Shown: positions 1 to 8,434 of the stretch, piece by piece
How the letters are laid out: every line of letters begins with the position of its first letter
Numbering within the stretch: position 1 is the first letter of the stretch
Source of the DNA: Bhargavaea cecembensis
Lineage (GTDB): Bacteria; Bacillota; Bacilli; Bacillales_A; Planococcaceae
Assembly: GCF_001619585.1 (NCBI RefSeq)
Contig: NZ_LQNT01000001.1
Coordinates: 558,001 to 622,000 of the forward strand
Reading direction: 5' to 3'
DNA: 64,000 bases
Translations under genes and position numbers: made by a program
The notes under the pieces: generated by a model
What the model saw: the letters and a program-made list of their open reading frames with translations, nothing else
Told to the model about the DNA's origin: nothing
Databases searched by the model: none

Positions 1-437
1 AGCCCCAAGTAAACAAACACCATAAACAGGATGATCATCGGAATGAGAATCACGCCGATATTGACCATTGTTTCGCTGCGGCTCATCATCAGATAAAACA
101 GGACAATGACGACCAGCAACATGATGACGAATGTAGGTGTCTTCGGATAGGCCCAGACATTCAGCGTATAGCCGATATAGCCAAGAAAACTGGCCATGAC
201 GAAGAACCAGTAAATGCCATATAAAAAAGCAATAAGTCCTTTCCATTTAAAATCTTGGTAATACCGGTTGAACAGCCACAGATGAGGAAAGATGAGAAGA
301 CCCTGCATTAGAAATAGCCACCACGCATCCCGTCCCGCAGCAATGACCAATTGTGACTGGAATGACGTGAACACCGTACCGGTCATGGCAACGAACAGCA
401 TAAGGAAAAGCTGAAGAGATGTAATGTGCAGTTTCAT
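1..437 (-). CDS. GerAB-type spore germination permease, partial
   Basis: This is the N-terminal 145 residues of a membrane permease; the rest lies beyond the left window edge. The translation opens MKLHITSLQLFLMLFVAMTG and alternates hydrophobic segments with short loops, as in GerAB/GerKB proteins of the amino acid/polyamine/organocation superfamily. In that family the B subunit is the membrane subunit that recognises germinant, working with a GerAA-type subunit in the spore inner membrane. Its ATG overlaps the TGA of the upstream GerAA-type gene in the tetranucleotide ATGA, indicating translational coupling. The assignment is strong from context and hydropathy, but the germinant cannot be inferred. 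Confidence 0.85.
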   Translation of the reverse strand, partial: MKLHITSLQLFLMLFVAMTGTVFTSFQSQLVIAAGRDAWWLFLMQGLLIFPHLWLFNRYYQDFKWKGLIAFLYGIYWFFVMASFLGYIGYTLNVWAYPKTPTFVIMLLVVIVLFYLMMSRSETMVNIGVILIPMIILFMVFVYLG

Positions 438-1837
438 TTCGCCTTTTTCCCTCCCAGACGGAAAAATGGCTGTTGACGGTCCGGCCTGAAATACGGCACC
501 CGGAAGAAGACATCCTTGAACCTCGTAGGATCAAAAGGAATCACCGGAGACAGATACGGCTGGTTCAGGGAGGAGAGGTTCAGCAAATGCACGAAAAGAA
601 TCAGCGTGCCGATCAGCATGCCCAGGAAACCAAACGTCGCAGCCAGAATCATGAACGGGAAGCGGAGCATCCGGATCACCATATTCAGTTCTGGTGACGG
701 AACAACAAAGCCCGCAATGGCAGTCATGGCTACCACGATCACCATCTGGTTTGAGGCAAGCCCCGCACTCACGATGGCATCCCCGATTACAATCCCTCCG
801 ACAATCGCTACGGTCTGGCCAATCGGCTGAGGCAGCCGGATGCTCGCCTCGCGGATCAGTTCGATAAACAGTTCCAATAACAGCGCCTCAAAAATCGGAG
901 GATAGGGGATATCTTTCACACTGCTTTTGACTTGTGTAGTCAGTTCGACGGGGAGGATTTCCGAATGAAAGCTCATGACCGAAATATAAAAGGCAGGCAG
1001 CAGAATAGCCAGAAAAAATGCCAAAAGCCTGACCAGCCTGTAGAAGCTGCCCACGAGCACACGGCTTGTATAATCATCGGGTGATTCATAAAATGAGAAC
1101 AGGTTCACGGGGCCCAGCAGTGTCGTGGGCGAACTGTCTGTGAATATGGCCACCTTTCCCTCCAAAAGATTATATGTGACCCGATCCGGCCTCTCTGTGG
1201 TCAGGAATTGCGGAAATGGTGACAGGATTCGGTCTTCAATATAGTCTTCAAGTTGGCCGGAGGAATAAAATTCTTTATTCGGCATGTTGCTCAGCCTTTC
1301 GCGGACTTCTTGCACCACTTCCGGGGCGGCCTGATCTGCAAGATAAACGATATTGAGCTTGCTGACTGTTCTTTCCATCGCAAAACTTTCAACAACCAGA
1401 TCTGGGCGTTTCATCTTATTTCTGATCAAGCCGATATTTGAGCTGAAGTTTTCTACAAAGCCCTGGTGCATGCCGCGGACAACCTGTTCATTGACCGGTT
1501 CATCCGGCGATCGTTCAGGGACCTTAATCGCCTTGATTTCAAGCATCAGATTGGACTTGGGAAAAATCAGAACAGCACTGCCCTCACAGATGGCGGTGAC
1601 AAGCTTGTCCTTGTGGAAGGCTTCGGCCGATGTGGAGGCACTGCTGCCCCATCCATTCGCGCCTTTGTCTACCCTGTCCTCCAGCAGCCGCAGTTGCTTG
1701 TTGACAGCCTCGGCATCTATCATCGTCGAATAAAAACAAAGAAAAGCAGCCGTACCGGCGATTTCAACCTCTTTCACCACAAAATCTGCGGAGTTTTTAA
1801 ATTCATTTTTTATGATCTGCATCGTTTGATCGTCCAT
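434..1837 (-). CDS. GerAA-type spore germination protein
   Basis: This 467-residue protein matches the GerA family A subunit in length and layout. A soluble N-terminal region of about 250 residues is followed by a membrane domain from about residue 260, containing the family-typical stretches YSPPDDYTS-like (seen as YESPDDYTSRVLVGSFYR) and LTTQVKSSVKDIPYPPIFEA, then LPQPIGQTVAIVGGIVIGDA. These proteins form germinant receptors in the inner spore membrane. The ATG is preceded by AAGGGGTGA. The gene is the first of a ger operon, overlapping the following permease gene by 4 bp. A 9-bp hairpin in its leader covers part of the Shine-Dalgarno site. Confidence in the family is high; the germinant is unknown. 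Confidence 0.92.
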   Translation of the reverse strand: MDDQTMQIIKNEFKNSADFVVKEVEIAGTAAFLCFYSTMIDAEAVNKQLRLLEDRVDKGANGWGSSASTSAEAFHKDKLVTAICEGSAVLIFPKSNLMLEIKAIKVPERSPDEPVNEQVVRGMHQGFVENFSSNIGLIRNKMKRPDLVVESFAMERTVSKLNIVYLADQAAPEVVQEVRERLSNMPNKEFYSSGQLEDYIEDRILSPFPQFLTTERPDRVTYNLLEGKVAIFTDSSPTTLLGPVNLFSFYESPDDYTSRVLVGSFYRLVRLLAFFLAILLPAFYISVMSFHSEILPVELTTQVKSSVKDIPYPPIFEALLLELFIELIREASIRLPQPIGQTVAIVGGIVIGDAIVSAGLASNQMVIVVAMTAIAGFVVPSPELNMVIRMLRFPFMILAATFGFLGMLIGTLILFVHLLNLSSLNQPYLSPVIPFDPTRFKDVFFRVPYFRPDRQQPFFRLGGKKAK

Positions 1838-1850
1838 GAATTCGAATCAC

Positions 1851-1881
1851 CCCTTCCCGTCAGTATCAGCCCCGGGAAGGG
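1851..1881 (-). promoter_or_regulatory. Hairpin overlapping the gerAA ribosome binding site
   Basis: Positions 1851-1859 (CCCTTCCCG on the plus strand) pair perfectly with 1873-1881. On the transcript of the germination gene the 3' arm reads CGGGAAGGG and runs directly into the GGTGA of the Shine-Dalgarno site, about 12 nt before the ATG. Folding would therefore mask the site. The plus-strand side is followed by TGTTTTATT, so it could instead be a weak terminator for leftward-facing transcription. Confidence 0.4.
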
Positions 1882-1923
1882 TGTTTTATTCAACATGCTG
1901 CACATGGCTTTGCAGTCATGGCA

Positions 1924-1957
1924 TAAGAAAAAGAGCACCCTGGAAGGGTGCTCTTTC
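1924..1957 (-). terminator. Rho-independent terminator of the CAP-domain gene
   Basis: A perfect stem pairs AAAGAGCACCCT with AGGGTGCTCTTT around a short loop, and the minus-strand transcript then reads CTTTTTCTT. It sits just after the stop codon of the CAP-domain gene. Confidence 0.85.
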
Positions 1958-1963
1958 TGTATC

Positions 1964-2848
1964 TTATTTCTGGATGAACATCTGAGTCCAGTAGTGTCCA
2001 TTCGAGTCATAGCCGATTCCGATGTGTGTGAATTCCGGTGTCAGGATATTCTGGCGGTGGCCAGGCGATTCCATCCAGCCTTTCACAACTTCTTCAGGAG
2101 TCCGCTGACCCATTGCAATGTTTTCAGCGGCTTTCTTGTAGCTGATGCCGGCTGCCTTCATCTGGTCGAACGGGGAACCGTAAGTTGGGCTCGTGTGCGA
2201 GAAGTAATTGTTCTTGCGCATGTCCGCAGATTTCGCTCTTGCTGCATCCATCAATTTCGAGTCTGCTGCCAGCGGCTTGAGGCCGGCTTTGGCGCGTTCA
2301 GCGTTTGTCAGGTCAAGTACTTTCTGTTCAACTGCACTCAGGCCGGCAGTTTGCTGTGGAGCTTGCTCAGTCGGCGCAGCAGAAGGCTGGGACGGCTGCT
2401 GCGGAGCTGGTGCAGGGGCAGGAGCCGCAGGTTTTTCGGCTTCAGGCTTTTTCTCTGCAGGTTTTTCTGGAGCCGGTGCTGGCTTCTCTTCTTTAGGCTG
2501 TTCCGGAACTGGTGCAGGCTTTTCTTCTTTTTTAGGCTGTTCCGGCTTCTCCTCTGCTTTAGGAGCTTCCGGCTTGGCTGTTTCCGGCTTTTCCTGTTTT
2601 GCAGGTGGCGCAGGAAGCTTGTAGCCGTACTCCTTCAGGATTTTCTGGATCAGGTTCTGGACGTCCAATTTGGACAGATCCTCACCGTTATATTGGAGTA
2701 CTTGTCCGGCTACATATGTATGCACGGACATGCCTTCCACGTTGATCTTCTGGAATTGTTCGTTTTCTGTTGTCTGCTGTGCTTGCGCAGTGAGGCCCGG
2801 CGTCAGTAGCGCCGCACTCATGGCGAGAACGGAAATCGTTTTTTTCAT
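1964..2848 (-). CDS. Secreted CAP-domain (YkwD-like) protein
   Basis: This 294-residue protein starts with a signal peptide (MKKTISVLAMSAALLTPGLTAQA). A short N-terminal segment (YVAGQVLQYNGEDLSKLDVQ) follows, then a Pro/Glu/Lys/Ala-rich linker at about residues 75-165, and a C-terminal CAP/SCP domain. The CAP motifs visible are LTNAERAKAGLKPL, HTSPTYGSPFDQM, ENIAMG, GWMESPGHRQNIL and GIGYDSNGHYWTQMF. The linker resembles those of wall-spanning proteins. The chosen ATG has GGGAGGAA upstream; a longer in-frame reading of 27 residues lacks signal character. Bacillus relatives include YkwD and the spore coat-associated YisJ group; the biochemical role of bacterial CAP domains is not settled. Confidence 0.88.
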   Translation of the reverse strand: MKKTISVLAMSAALLTPGLTAQAQQTTENEQFQKINVEGMSVHTYVAGQVLQYNGEDLSKLDVQNLIQKILKEYGYKLPAPPAKQEKPETAKPEAPKAEEKPEQPKKEEKPAPVPEQPKEEKPAPAPEKPAEKKPEAEKPAAPAPAPAPQQPSQPSAAPTEQAPQQTAGLSAVEQKVLDLTNAERAKAGLKPLAADSKLMDAARAKSADMRKNNYFSHTSPTYGSPFDQMKAAGISYKKAAENIAMGQRTPEEVVKGWMESPGHRQNILTPEFTHIGIGYDSNGHYWTQMFIQK

Positions 2849-3022
2849 TCTCAATTCCTCCCTTCGGCACCATCGTACACGAAGGCAGGGATGCATATCG
2901 TTCCAGCACTTTCCTCTGTCACCAGCCATCCCCCCGGCCTATGAAAATAGGCGTTCCGGCAGATGATTCATAGGAAATCTCCGGAAGGACGACCGACTAT
3001 TTCATTTTAGGTGCGGTTGACA

Positions 3023-3277
3023 TCAGATCATCAGAGACCGATAGAAGCGGATCAGCAGGTCCTGGTCTTCATCAGGCAGGCCGGATGTGCGGATGCGCGC
3101 TGTGATCTCTGCAAACTTGGCTTCCCGCGACTTTCTCAGTCTTGGATGGGTCATCTTATCAGCCAGCTCATCTTCTGCAAGGGAGCGGATGTCCGGGATG
3201 GACGATGCCTGCTGTGCGGCGGCTCTTCCCTCCCACAGTCTCCGGTAAGCCCCGATCAGGCTTTTCTCATCACTCAT
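3023..3277 (-). CDS. Small hypothetical protein downstream of the CobW gene
   Basis: An 84-residue soluble, charged, probably helical protein begins MSDEKSLIGAYRRLWEGRAA. Its ATG lies inside the last codons of the CobW gene, overlapping by 8 bp in a different frame, which suggests translational coupling. No signal peptide, membrane segment or cysteine pattern is visible. I do not recognise the family. The operon link and ordinary codon use support that it is real; its function is unknown. Confidence 0.55.
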   Translation of the reverse strand: MSDEKSLIGAYRRLWEGRAAAQQASSIPDIRSLAEDELADKMTHPRLRKSREAKFAEITARIRTSGLPDEDQDLLIRFYRSLMI

Positions 3278-4169
3278 CGCCGGTACCCGGCACATGGATT
3301 TCGGAAAGCCCTTCCCCGATCAGCACAAGGTTTGCCGGCATGTTCATGTATTCCGGAATCCATTGAACCATCCCATAAGCATATTGGAACAGGGACGGGT
3401 ATTTGTTTCCTTCCAACGGTACATATCCCTTCATCCGGTACACCGTCTCCGGAAGCGTCCGGATCCATCCTTCGAACGTCTCCCTGCTGACCGGCTTGCT
3501 GAATGTCACGAGGCGTGTTCCGATCGGCAGATGGCTGCCGATTCCCGCTTTTTGCACCGGCATTCCGGTCGGTTTCTGTGCCAGGCTGCGCAGTGCTGCC
3601 AGAGGAACCTTGCTGTTTACGGTTTCGACGATCCGGGCACCGGGGTTCAGTGCCTGGATGCCCATGACAGCTTCCGCCTTCTCGGAATCCGTCAGCAAAT
3701 CGCTTTTGTTCAGCAAAACAAACCCGGCATGACGGATCTGTTCAAGGAACAGCATGCGGACCTGTGGCGTCATGCCTTCTGACGCCAGATAACGCTTTCC
3801 ATCCGCCACGGTGACGATCCCCTTTACATCCAGCCGTTCTCCGAACAGCGGGGAGTGGACCGCATCGAGAACTTCCACAGGGTGGGCTGCTCCGGTCGTC
3901 TCGATGAATATGATATCGACATCCTCGTGCAGAAGGGCCTGCATCTGGGACTCCGTCTTTTCCGAACCCGTGCAGCAAATACACCCATTCAGGATTTCCT
4001 TGAGCGGCACGCCTTCCTCCACCGCTTCCGAATCAAAGGCCAGCTCACCGAGTTCGTTCATGATGACGCCCGGCTTCAGCCCATCTTTCTTTGCCTGCAT
4101 GATCAGCCCCGTCAGCAATGAGGTTTTTCCGCTCCCGAGAAATCCGCTCAAGATATAAACTTCGGTCAT
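3270..4169 (-). CDS. CobW/COG0523-family GTP-binding metallochaperone
   Basis: The 299-residue protein opens with a P-loop, LSGFLGSGKTSLL (residues about 7-19), followed by the family signature metal-binding motif GCICC at about residue 63 and the guanine-specificity motif NKSD near residue 157. The C-terminal part (VTFSKPVSRETFEGWIRTLP) is the CobW C-terminal domain. COG0523 GTPases deliver metals, often zinc, to client enzymes. No Zur box or zinc-dependent partner gene is apparent nearby, so the client is unknown. It is cytosolic. A small ORF overlaps its 3' end. Confidence 0.88.
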   Translation of the reverse strand: MTEVYILSGFLGSGKTSLLTGLIMQAKKDGLKPGVIMNELGELAFDSEAVEEGVPLKEILNGCICCTGSEKTESQMQALLHEDVDIIFIETTGAAHPVEVLDAVHSPLFGERLDVKGIVTVADGKRYLASEGMTPQVRMLFLEQIRHAGFVLLNKSDLLTDSEKAEAVMGIQALNPGARIVETVNSKVPLAALRSLAQKPTGMPVQKAGIGSHLPIGTRLVTFSKPVSRETFEGWIRTLPETVYRMKGYVPLEGNKYPSLFQYAYGMVQWIPEYMNMPANLVLIGEGLSEIHVPGTGDE

Positions 4170-4193
4170 TGTCAGTCATCCTTTCAATGAAAC

Positions 4194-4220
4194 GGGCGGA
4201 ATCCAATATGGACTCCGCCC
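4194..4220 (-). terminator. Terminator downstream of ctpA
   Basis: GGGCGGAATCC pairs with GGACTCCGCCC around AATAT with one mismatch. The minus-strand transcript continues GTTTCATTG. Confidence 0.6.
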
Positions 4221-4227
4221 GCTTTTG

Positions 4228-5718
4228 TCATTTCAGTTGTTCGTGCAGAATTTCCGCCGCTTTTTTCATCATCGGATCGTCAGTCTCAATCTTCTCGCGG
4301 AGCTTGTCCATGAGGGCAAATGTGGTATCCCCTTCAAGGATGCCGCTTTCCTCGAGACCCGCTTCCGACTGGAGGTCACGGACCGCTTCTGCCGTCTCTT
4401 CATCAAAGACGCCGTCCGCTTCACCGGGATCATAGCCCACCGCATCAAGCATCTGCTCGGCAGAGAGGATGGTCATAGACGTATCCCCATCCTGCATCGA
4501 TGTTTTCGGATCGATAAACGGCAGCTTCACGTATTCTGGATAACTAACCGGATCGGTCGGCTCAATCCCTTTCTCGTGGATCCAGTTGCCGTCAGGCGTC
4601 AGCCATTTTGCGGTGGTCAGCTTCAGGTTCGAGCCGTCCCGGAAGTCCTGCGGCGACTGGACGGTGCCTTTTCCGAACGATTTTTCGCCGACGCTCCGGA
4701 TGCCGGCCGACTCCATGAGTGCACCGGCGAGGATTTCGGATGCGGAGGCACTGCCGCCGTCAATCATCAGGACTACCGGCATCTTCACCTTTGTTCCGCC
4801 GGACGCATAGGTGATCTGAGGCTTCCTGCCTTTCTCCTCGATCTGGAAGAGTCCCTCTCCCTCCTCAACGAAGAGGTTAGAGATCTCGATTGCCGTACTG
4901 AGGAGGCCGCCGGGGTTTTGCCGGACATCGATCGCCATCGCCTTCATGCCTTTTTTCTCCATGGCATCAATAGCCTCCAGCAGCTCGTCAAACGTGTTTT
5001 CCGAGAAGCTGGTGATCTGGATATGGGCGACTTCATCGTCCACCATCTCAGCATAGACGGTTTCAATTGGAATGACATCACGTGTGATGGTCACGTCAAT
5101 CGGCTCTTCAAGTCCTGCCCGCTCGATCTGGAGGGTGACATCGGTGCCCTTCTCACCGCGGATCAGCGTCACGGCTTCGGTCGAGGACTTGCCCTGGAGG
5201 CTCTCGCCATCCACGGACAGGATGATGTCATCGGGCTGCAGATGCGCTTTTTCCGCCGGAGAATTCTTGATCGGGGAAACAATCATGATCTTGCCGTTAC
5301 GCTCCTGAATTTCAGCACCGATTCCCTCAAAGCTCGAAGAGATGCTTTCGTTCAGGTGCTGGGCTTCCGTCTCGTCCAGGTAATCCGAATATGGGTCGCC
5401 CAGGGCATCCACCATGCCGTTGATCGCCCCGTTCACGAGTTCTTCGTCAGTCACGTCCTCGAAGTACTGCTTTTTCACTGCGTCATAGGCATCATAAAGC
5501 TTTTCGAACTCGCCCCGTTCGGACTTCGGCGAGACCACCTCGACCACTTTGTCCTCTCCGACAGTAAGGGCGAAGAATGTCACGCCTGCAGTCAGGAGGA
5601 CGAGGCCGAACATGAGCATCAGAAGGAAAAACGGCTTGATGCGCAGGTAGCGTCCCGCGGGTGTCTGCTGTTTGTCCTCCGGATTGTCACTGTTCCGGCC
5701 GTGATTATTTTCGTCCAT
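4228..5718 (-). CDS. ctpA: Carboxyl-terminal processing protease (S41A)
   Basis: This 496-residue protease has a short cytoplasmic N-terminus, one membrane anchor at about residues 29-53, a PDZ domain at about 125-210 (GIGAEIQERNGKIMIVSPIKNSPAEKA), the S41 catalytic core, and a C-terminal peptidoglycan-binding-like domain from about 410. The Ser/Lys dyad is visible as S325 in GGSASASE and K350 in KSFGKGTVQ, 25 residues apart as in CtpB. It would act outside the membrane, trimming substrates at their C-termini. Synteny with deoD and yozE matches Bacillus ctpA. CtpB, which cleaves SpoIVFA during sporulation, is the alternative assignment. Confidence 0.92.
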   Translation of the reverse strand: MDENNHGRNSDNPEDKQQTPAGRYLRIKPFFLLMLMFGLVLLTAGVTFFALTVGEDKVVEVVSPKSERGEFEKLYDAYDAVKKQYFEDVTDEELVNGAINGMVDALGDPYSDYLDETEAQHLNESISSSFEGIGAEIQERNGKIMIVSPIKNSPAEKAHLQPDDIILSVDGESLQGKSSTEAVTLIRGEKGTDVTLQIERAGLEEPIDVTITRDVIPIETVYAEMVDDEVAHIQITSFSENTFDELLEAIDAMEKKGMKAMAIDVRQNPGGLLSTAIEISNLFVEEGEGLFQIEEKGRKPQITYASGGTKVKMPVVLMIDGGSASASEILAGALMESAGIRSVGEKSFGKGTVQSPQDFRDGSNLKLTTAKWLTPDGNWIHEKGIEPTDPVSYPEYVKLPFIDPKTSMQDGDTSMTILSAEQMLDAVGYDPGEADGVFDEETAEAVRDLQSEAGLEESGILEGDTTFALMDKLREKIETDDPMMKKAAEILHEQLK

Positions 5719-5772
5719 GTTGTTTCACCACTTTCAACGAAGGCCCGCAGCCGGTGCAGCGGGCCGATATAC

Positions 5773-5800
5773 GAAAAGACCGCCACCGTCCGATGGCGGT
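5773..5800 (-). terminator. Terminator of deoD
   Basis: ACCGCCA and TGGCGGT form a 7-bp stem with loop CCGTCCGA; the minus-strand transcript continues CTTTTCG. Confidence 0.7.
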
Positions 5801-5811
5801 CGATCCGGTCT

Positions 5812-6513
5812 TTACTGGATAGCCGCTTCGAGGGCGACTTCGATCATTTCGTTGAATGTCGTCTGGCGCTCCTCGGAGGATGTTGCTTCGCCTGTCAGGA
5901 TATGGTCGCTCACCGTCAGAACGGAAAGTGCCTGGCGGCCGAACTTTGCAGCGTGCGTATAAAGTGCCGCCGATTCCATCTCAACGGCCAGGACACCGTA
6001 GTCCGCATATTTTTTGTGATCGGAATCCTCACTGTAGAAGAGATCTTCCGTGAAGACGTTGCCGACTTTCAGATTCAGACCTTTTTCACGTCCTGCTTCG
6101 TATGCTTTCAGCAGCAGATCGAAATCTGCCGTCGGCGCATAATCCATTCCCTTAAAGATGATCTCGTTAAATTTGGAGTTCGTGGATGCGCTCTGGGCGA
6201 TGATGACGTCACGGACCTTGACGTCCTTCTGGATCGCGCCGCATGTGCCCACACGGATCAGCTTCTGTACATCATACTCCTGCATCAGTTCAGTGATGTA
6301 GATGGAGATTGACGGTATGCCCATCCCGGTACCCATTACGGAAACCCGCTTTCCTTTATAGGTTCCCGTATAGCCGAACATATTCCGGACTTCGTTGAAT
6401 TGCTCTACATCTTCCAGGAACGTCTCTGCAATGTACTTTGCACGGAGCGGATCGCCCGGCAGTAGGATCGTGTCGGCGATTTCGCCTTTTTTTGCACTAA
6501 TGTGGATACTCAT
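5812..6513 (-). CDS. deoD: Purine-nucleoside phosphorylase
   Basis: The 233-residue protein starts [25 protein letters not shown], the usual N-terminus of hexameric DeoD. It contains the phosphate- and nucleoside-binding motifs [15 protein letters not shown] and VEMESAALY. It cleaves purine (deoxy)nucleosides with phosphate to free base plus (deoxy)ribose-1-phosphate in the cytosol. In-frame sequence extends 28 codons upstream, but homology and length support the start given, although the Shine-Dalgarno site (AGCGGGG) is modest. Position between ctpA and yozE matches Bacillus subtilis. Confidence 0.95.
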   Translation of the reverse strand: MSIHISAKKGEIADTILLPGDPLRAKYIAETFLEDVEQFNEVRNMFGYTGTYKGKRVSVMGTGMGIPSISIYITELMQEYDVQKLIRVGTCGAIQKDVKVRDVIIAQSASTNSKFNEIIFKGMDYAPTADFDLLLKAYEAGREKGLNLKVGNVFTEDLFYSEDSDHKKYADYGVLAVEMESAALYTHAAKFGRQALSVLTVSDHILTGEATSSEERQTTFNEMIEVALEAAIQ

Positions 6514-6612
6514 CTGATTAAACCCCGCTTTCACAAATTCTTTTCCATCATATCGTGTTTTTGGACCGCCCGCAATCACAACACCGGCGCCCGCCAAAAC
6601 GGACGCCTAGTC

Positions 6613-6831
6613 TCAGTCGGTCTCCCGGTATTCTTCCCACAATTCATCAAAAACACGCGATGGCATGTCCGGGTCCGCCCGCTCTTCAAGATAGCGGGAC
6701 AGCGGATCAAATCCGATTTCCGTCTTGGGGAATTCATGGTCGAGAAATGCCGCCTCCGCGAATACCGCACGCGGGTCGTCTTTCGGCCCTCCCCGGTGGG
6801 ACATGAGGTACTGATAGAATGTTCGCCTCAT
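6613..6831 (-). CDS. yozE: YozE family (UPF0346) small protein
   Basis: This 72-residue protein reads MRRTFYQYLMSHRGGPKDDP near its start and ends DELWEEYRETD, the pattern of the YozE SAM-like fold family. The family is small, cytosolic and of unknown biochemical role. GGAAAGGGCGG precedes the chosen ATG. It follows msrB closely on the same strand, so it may be the last gene of an msrA-msrB-yozE transcript. Confidence 0.88.
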   Translation of the reverse strand: MRRTFYQYLMSHRGGPKDDPRAVFAEAAFLDHEFPKTEIGFDPLSRYLEERADPDMPSRVFDELWEEYRETD

Positions 6832-6873
6832 CGGACCACCGCCCTTTCCTGGTTGATTCACTGCTTGCCGAAT

Positions 6874-7305
6874 TTATTCACCAAACAGCTTCAGATAGTT
6901 CCCATAGCCTTCCTCTTCAAGCTTGTCCTTCGGAACGAAGCGGAGGGCTGCGGAGTTGATGCAGTAGCGCAGGCCGCCCGCTTCTCTCGGTCCGTCAGGA
7001 AAGACGTGGCCGAGGTGGGAGTCCGCAGTTTTGCTCCGGACTTCCGTTCGGCGCATACCATAGCTGGTGTCAAAGTGTTCCGTGACTTCGGTGTCCTCGA
7101 TCGGTTTCGTGAAGCTCGGCCACCCGCATCCCGCATCGTACTTGTCTTTTGATGAAAAGAGCGGCTTGCCCGAGACGATATCCACATAGATTCCCTCTTC
7201 GTAATGGGCATCATATTCATTCTGGAACGGCGGTTCGGTGCCGTTTTCCTGGGTGACTTTATATTGCATCGGCGTAAGCTTCTGCTTCAGATCTTCTTTG
7301 TTCAT
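6874..7305 (-). CDS. msrB: Peptide-methionine (R)-S-oxide reductase
   Basis: This 143-residue single-domain MsrB contains [24 protein letters not shown] and the catalytic Cys in [13 protein letters not shown]. The zinc-binding CxxC pairs found in some MsrB proteins are absent. It reduces the R epimer of methionine sulfoxide in proteins. GGAGGAG lies upstream of the chosen ATG. It follows msrA by only 4 bp, so the two stereospecific repair enzymes are coexpressed. Confidence 0.95.
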   Translation of the reverse strand: MNKEDLKQKLTPMQYKVTQENGTEPPFQNEYDAHYEEGIYVDIVSGKPLFSSKDKYDAGCGWPSFTKPIEDTEVTEHFDTSYGMRRTEVRSKTADSHLGHVFPDGPREAGGLRYCINSAALRFVPKDKLEEEGYGNYLKLFGE

Positions 7306-7309
7306 CCTG

Positions 7310-7834
7310 TTACTCCTCCCACATGGTTTCCTGGAATGCTTTTCTTCCGGAACCCGCAAAATATCGGTTGTAATGGGCCGGGTTCTTCATGTAGTAATCC
7401 TGGTGTTCTTCTTCTGCCGGATAAAATTCTTTGGCCGGAAGAATTCTGACGGCGATCGGTCCGTCAAACCGCCCCGAAGCCTCCAGCTTTTCCTTGGACT
7501 GCTCGGCGGCTGCTTTCTGTTCGTCATCGTGATAGAAGATCGCCGTCCTGTAAGAATCGCCGCGGTCGTAAAACTGGCCGCCGGGATCGGTCGGATCGAT
7601 CTGCCGCCAGAAAATATCAAGCAGTTCCCCGTATGAGATGACCTCCGGGTCAAATATGATTTCGACCGCCTCATAGTGGCCGGTCGTCTCCGAACACACT
7701 TGCCGGTAGGTCGGATTCGGCACATGCCCACCGGTGTAGCCGGACACGACCGATTCCACACCGTCATATTTGTGGAAGGGCTTCACCATGCACCAAAAGC
7801 AGCCCCCTGCAAATGTTGCTTTTTCGGTTCCCAT
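7310..7834 (-). CDS. msrA: Peptide-methionine (S)-S-oxide reductase
   Basis: The 174-residue protein starts [15 protein letters not shown], the MsrA catalytic motif, with the nucleophilic Cys in GGCFWC and a second Cys two residues on. [26 protein letters not shown] is also canonical (in parts SGYTGGH and TGHYEAVEI). It reduces the S epimer of methionine sulfoxide. TAGGAGG precedes the ATG with ideal spacing. The next gene is msrB. Confidence 0.96.
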   Translation of the reverse strand: MGTEKATFAGGCFWCMVKPFHKYDGVESVVSGYTGGHVPNPTYRQVCSETTGHYEAVEIIFDPEVISYGELLDIFWRQIDPTDPGGQFYDRGDSYRTAIFYHDDEQKAAAEQSKEKLEASGRFDGPIAVRILPAKEFYPAEEEHQDYYMKNPAHYNRYFAGSGRKAFQETMWEE

Positions 7835-7844
7835 GCCATGCCTC

Positions 7845-8420
7845 CTATTTCCGTGGGATGAGGATTTCAAGTTCGATCTCATCCTCCGGAAGATTGATCT
7901 CTTTCGCCCTCACCTGTATGCCCCCTGATACGGGCAGCCTGGACAGGTCGATGAACAGTTCTTCTTCCTTCGGCCTTACGATCATCCAAGCCGGAAGACC
8001 GACTGTGTCACCGAGAAGCTTCAGGATGGTGGAAGGCGGAATCGTCAGGTTTCCGACCTCCACCGATTTCTGCTTGAGTGACAGGTTGCCGTCTTCAAGC
8101 ACCACCGGCTCAAAATGCATCATGACCGGCAACTGGACGGCAAACACCGTCAGCTCGGACACGAGGAGCACATCGTCTTCAAATTCCAGCGCGACCGGAA
8201 TCTTATCGTTGTTGATCGCCTGCCGGATATACGTATTGGCGATACCCTCCAGGTCATCCCGGGTCGCAGTCACCGTCAGCCTGTCCACCTGTTGGCCGGC
8301 CGGAGCGGCCTCAGGGAGCGGGGTCCCGTCGACCGGCCGGCTGATCCAAAACATGACTGCAAGGACGCCGGTTACGATCAGTGCAGCTAAAAGAAAAAAC
8401 GCGATTTTCCATTTGTTCAC
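7845..8420 (-). CDS. ypmS: YpmS family membrane-anchored protein
   Basis: A GTG start preceded by GAGGGGGAT gives a 191-residue protein with an N-terminal membrane anchor ([23 protein letters not shown]) and an extracytoplasmic domain containing [21 protein letters not shown] and [19 protein letters not shown]. This is the YpmS (DUF2140) pattern. Function is unknown. It lies 14 bp after ypmR and 10 bp before msrA, the same neighbourhood as in Bacillus subtilis. Confidence 0.88.
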   Translation of the reverse strand: MNKWKIAFFLLAALIVTGVLAVMFWISRPVDGTPLPEAAPAGQQVDRLTVTATRDDLEGIANTYIRQAINNDKIPVALEFEDDVLLVSELTVFAVQLPVMMHFEPVVLEDGNLSLKQKSVEVGNLTIPPSTILKLLGDTVGLPAWMIVRPKEEELFIDLSRLPVSGGIQVRAKEINLPEDEIELEILIPRK

Positions 8421-8434
8421 CCGGCATCCCCCTC

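Noticed and set aside
1466-2809. A 447-codon plus-strand open frame opposite gerAA and the CAP gene
   Set aside because: Antisense to well-supported genes, and its low-complexity Arg/Phe/Leu stretch mirrors the Pro/Glu/Lys linker of the CAP protein.
4225-6312. A 695-codon plus-strand open frame opposite ctpA and deoD
   Set aside because: It is antisense to two clear genes with strong motifs; GC-rich codon bias on the minus strand leaves the opposite frame open. No ribosome binding site or recognisable domain.
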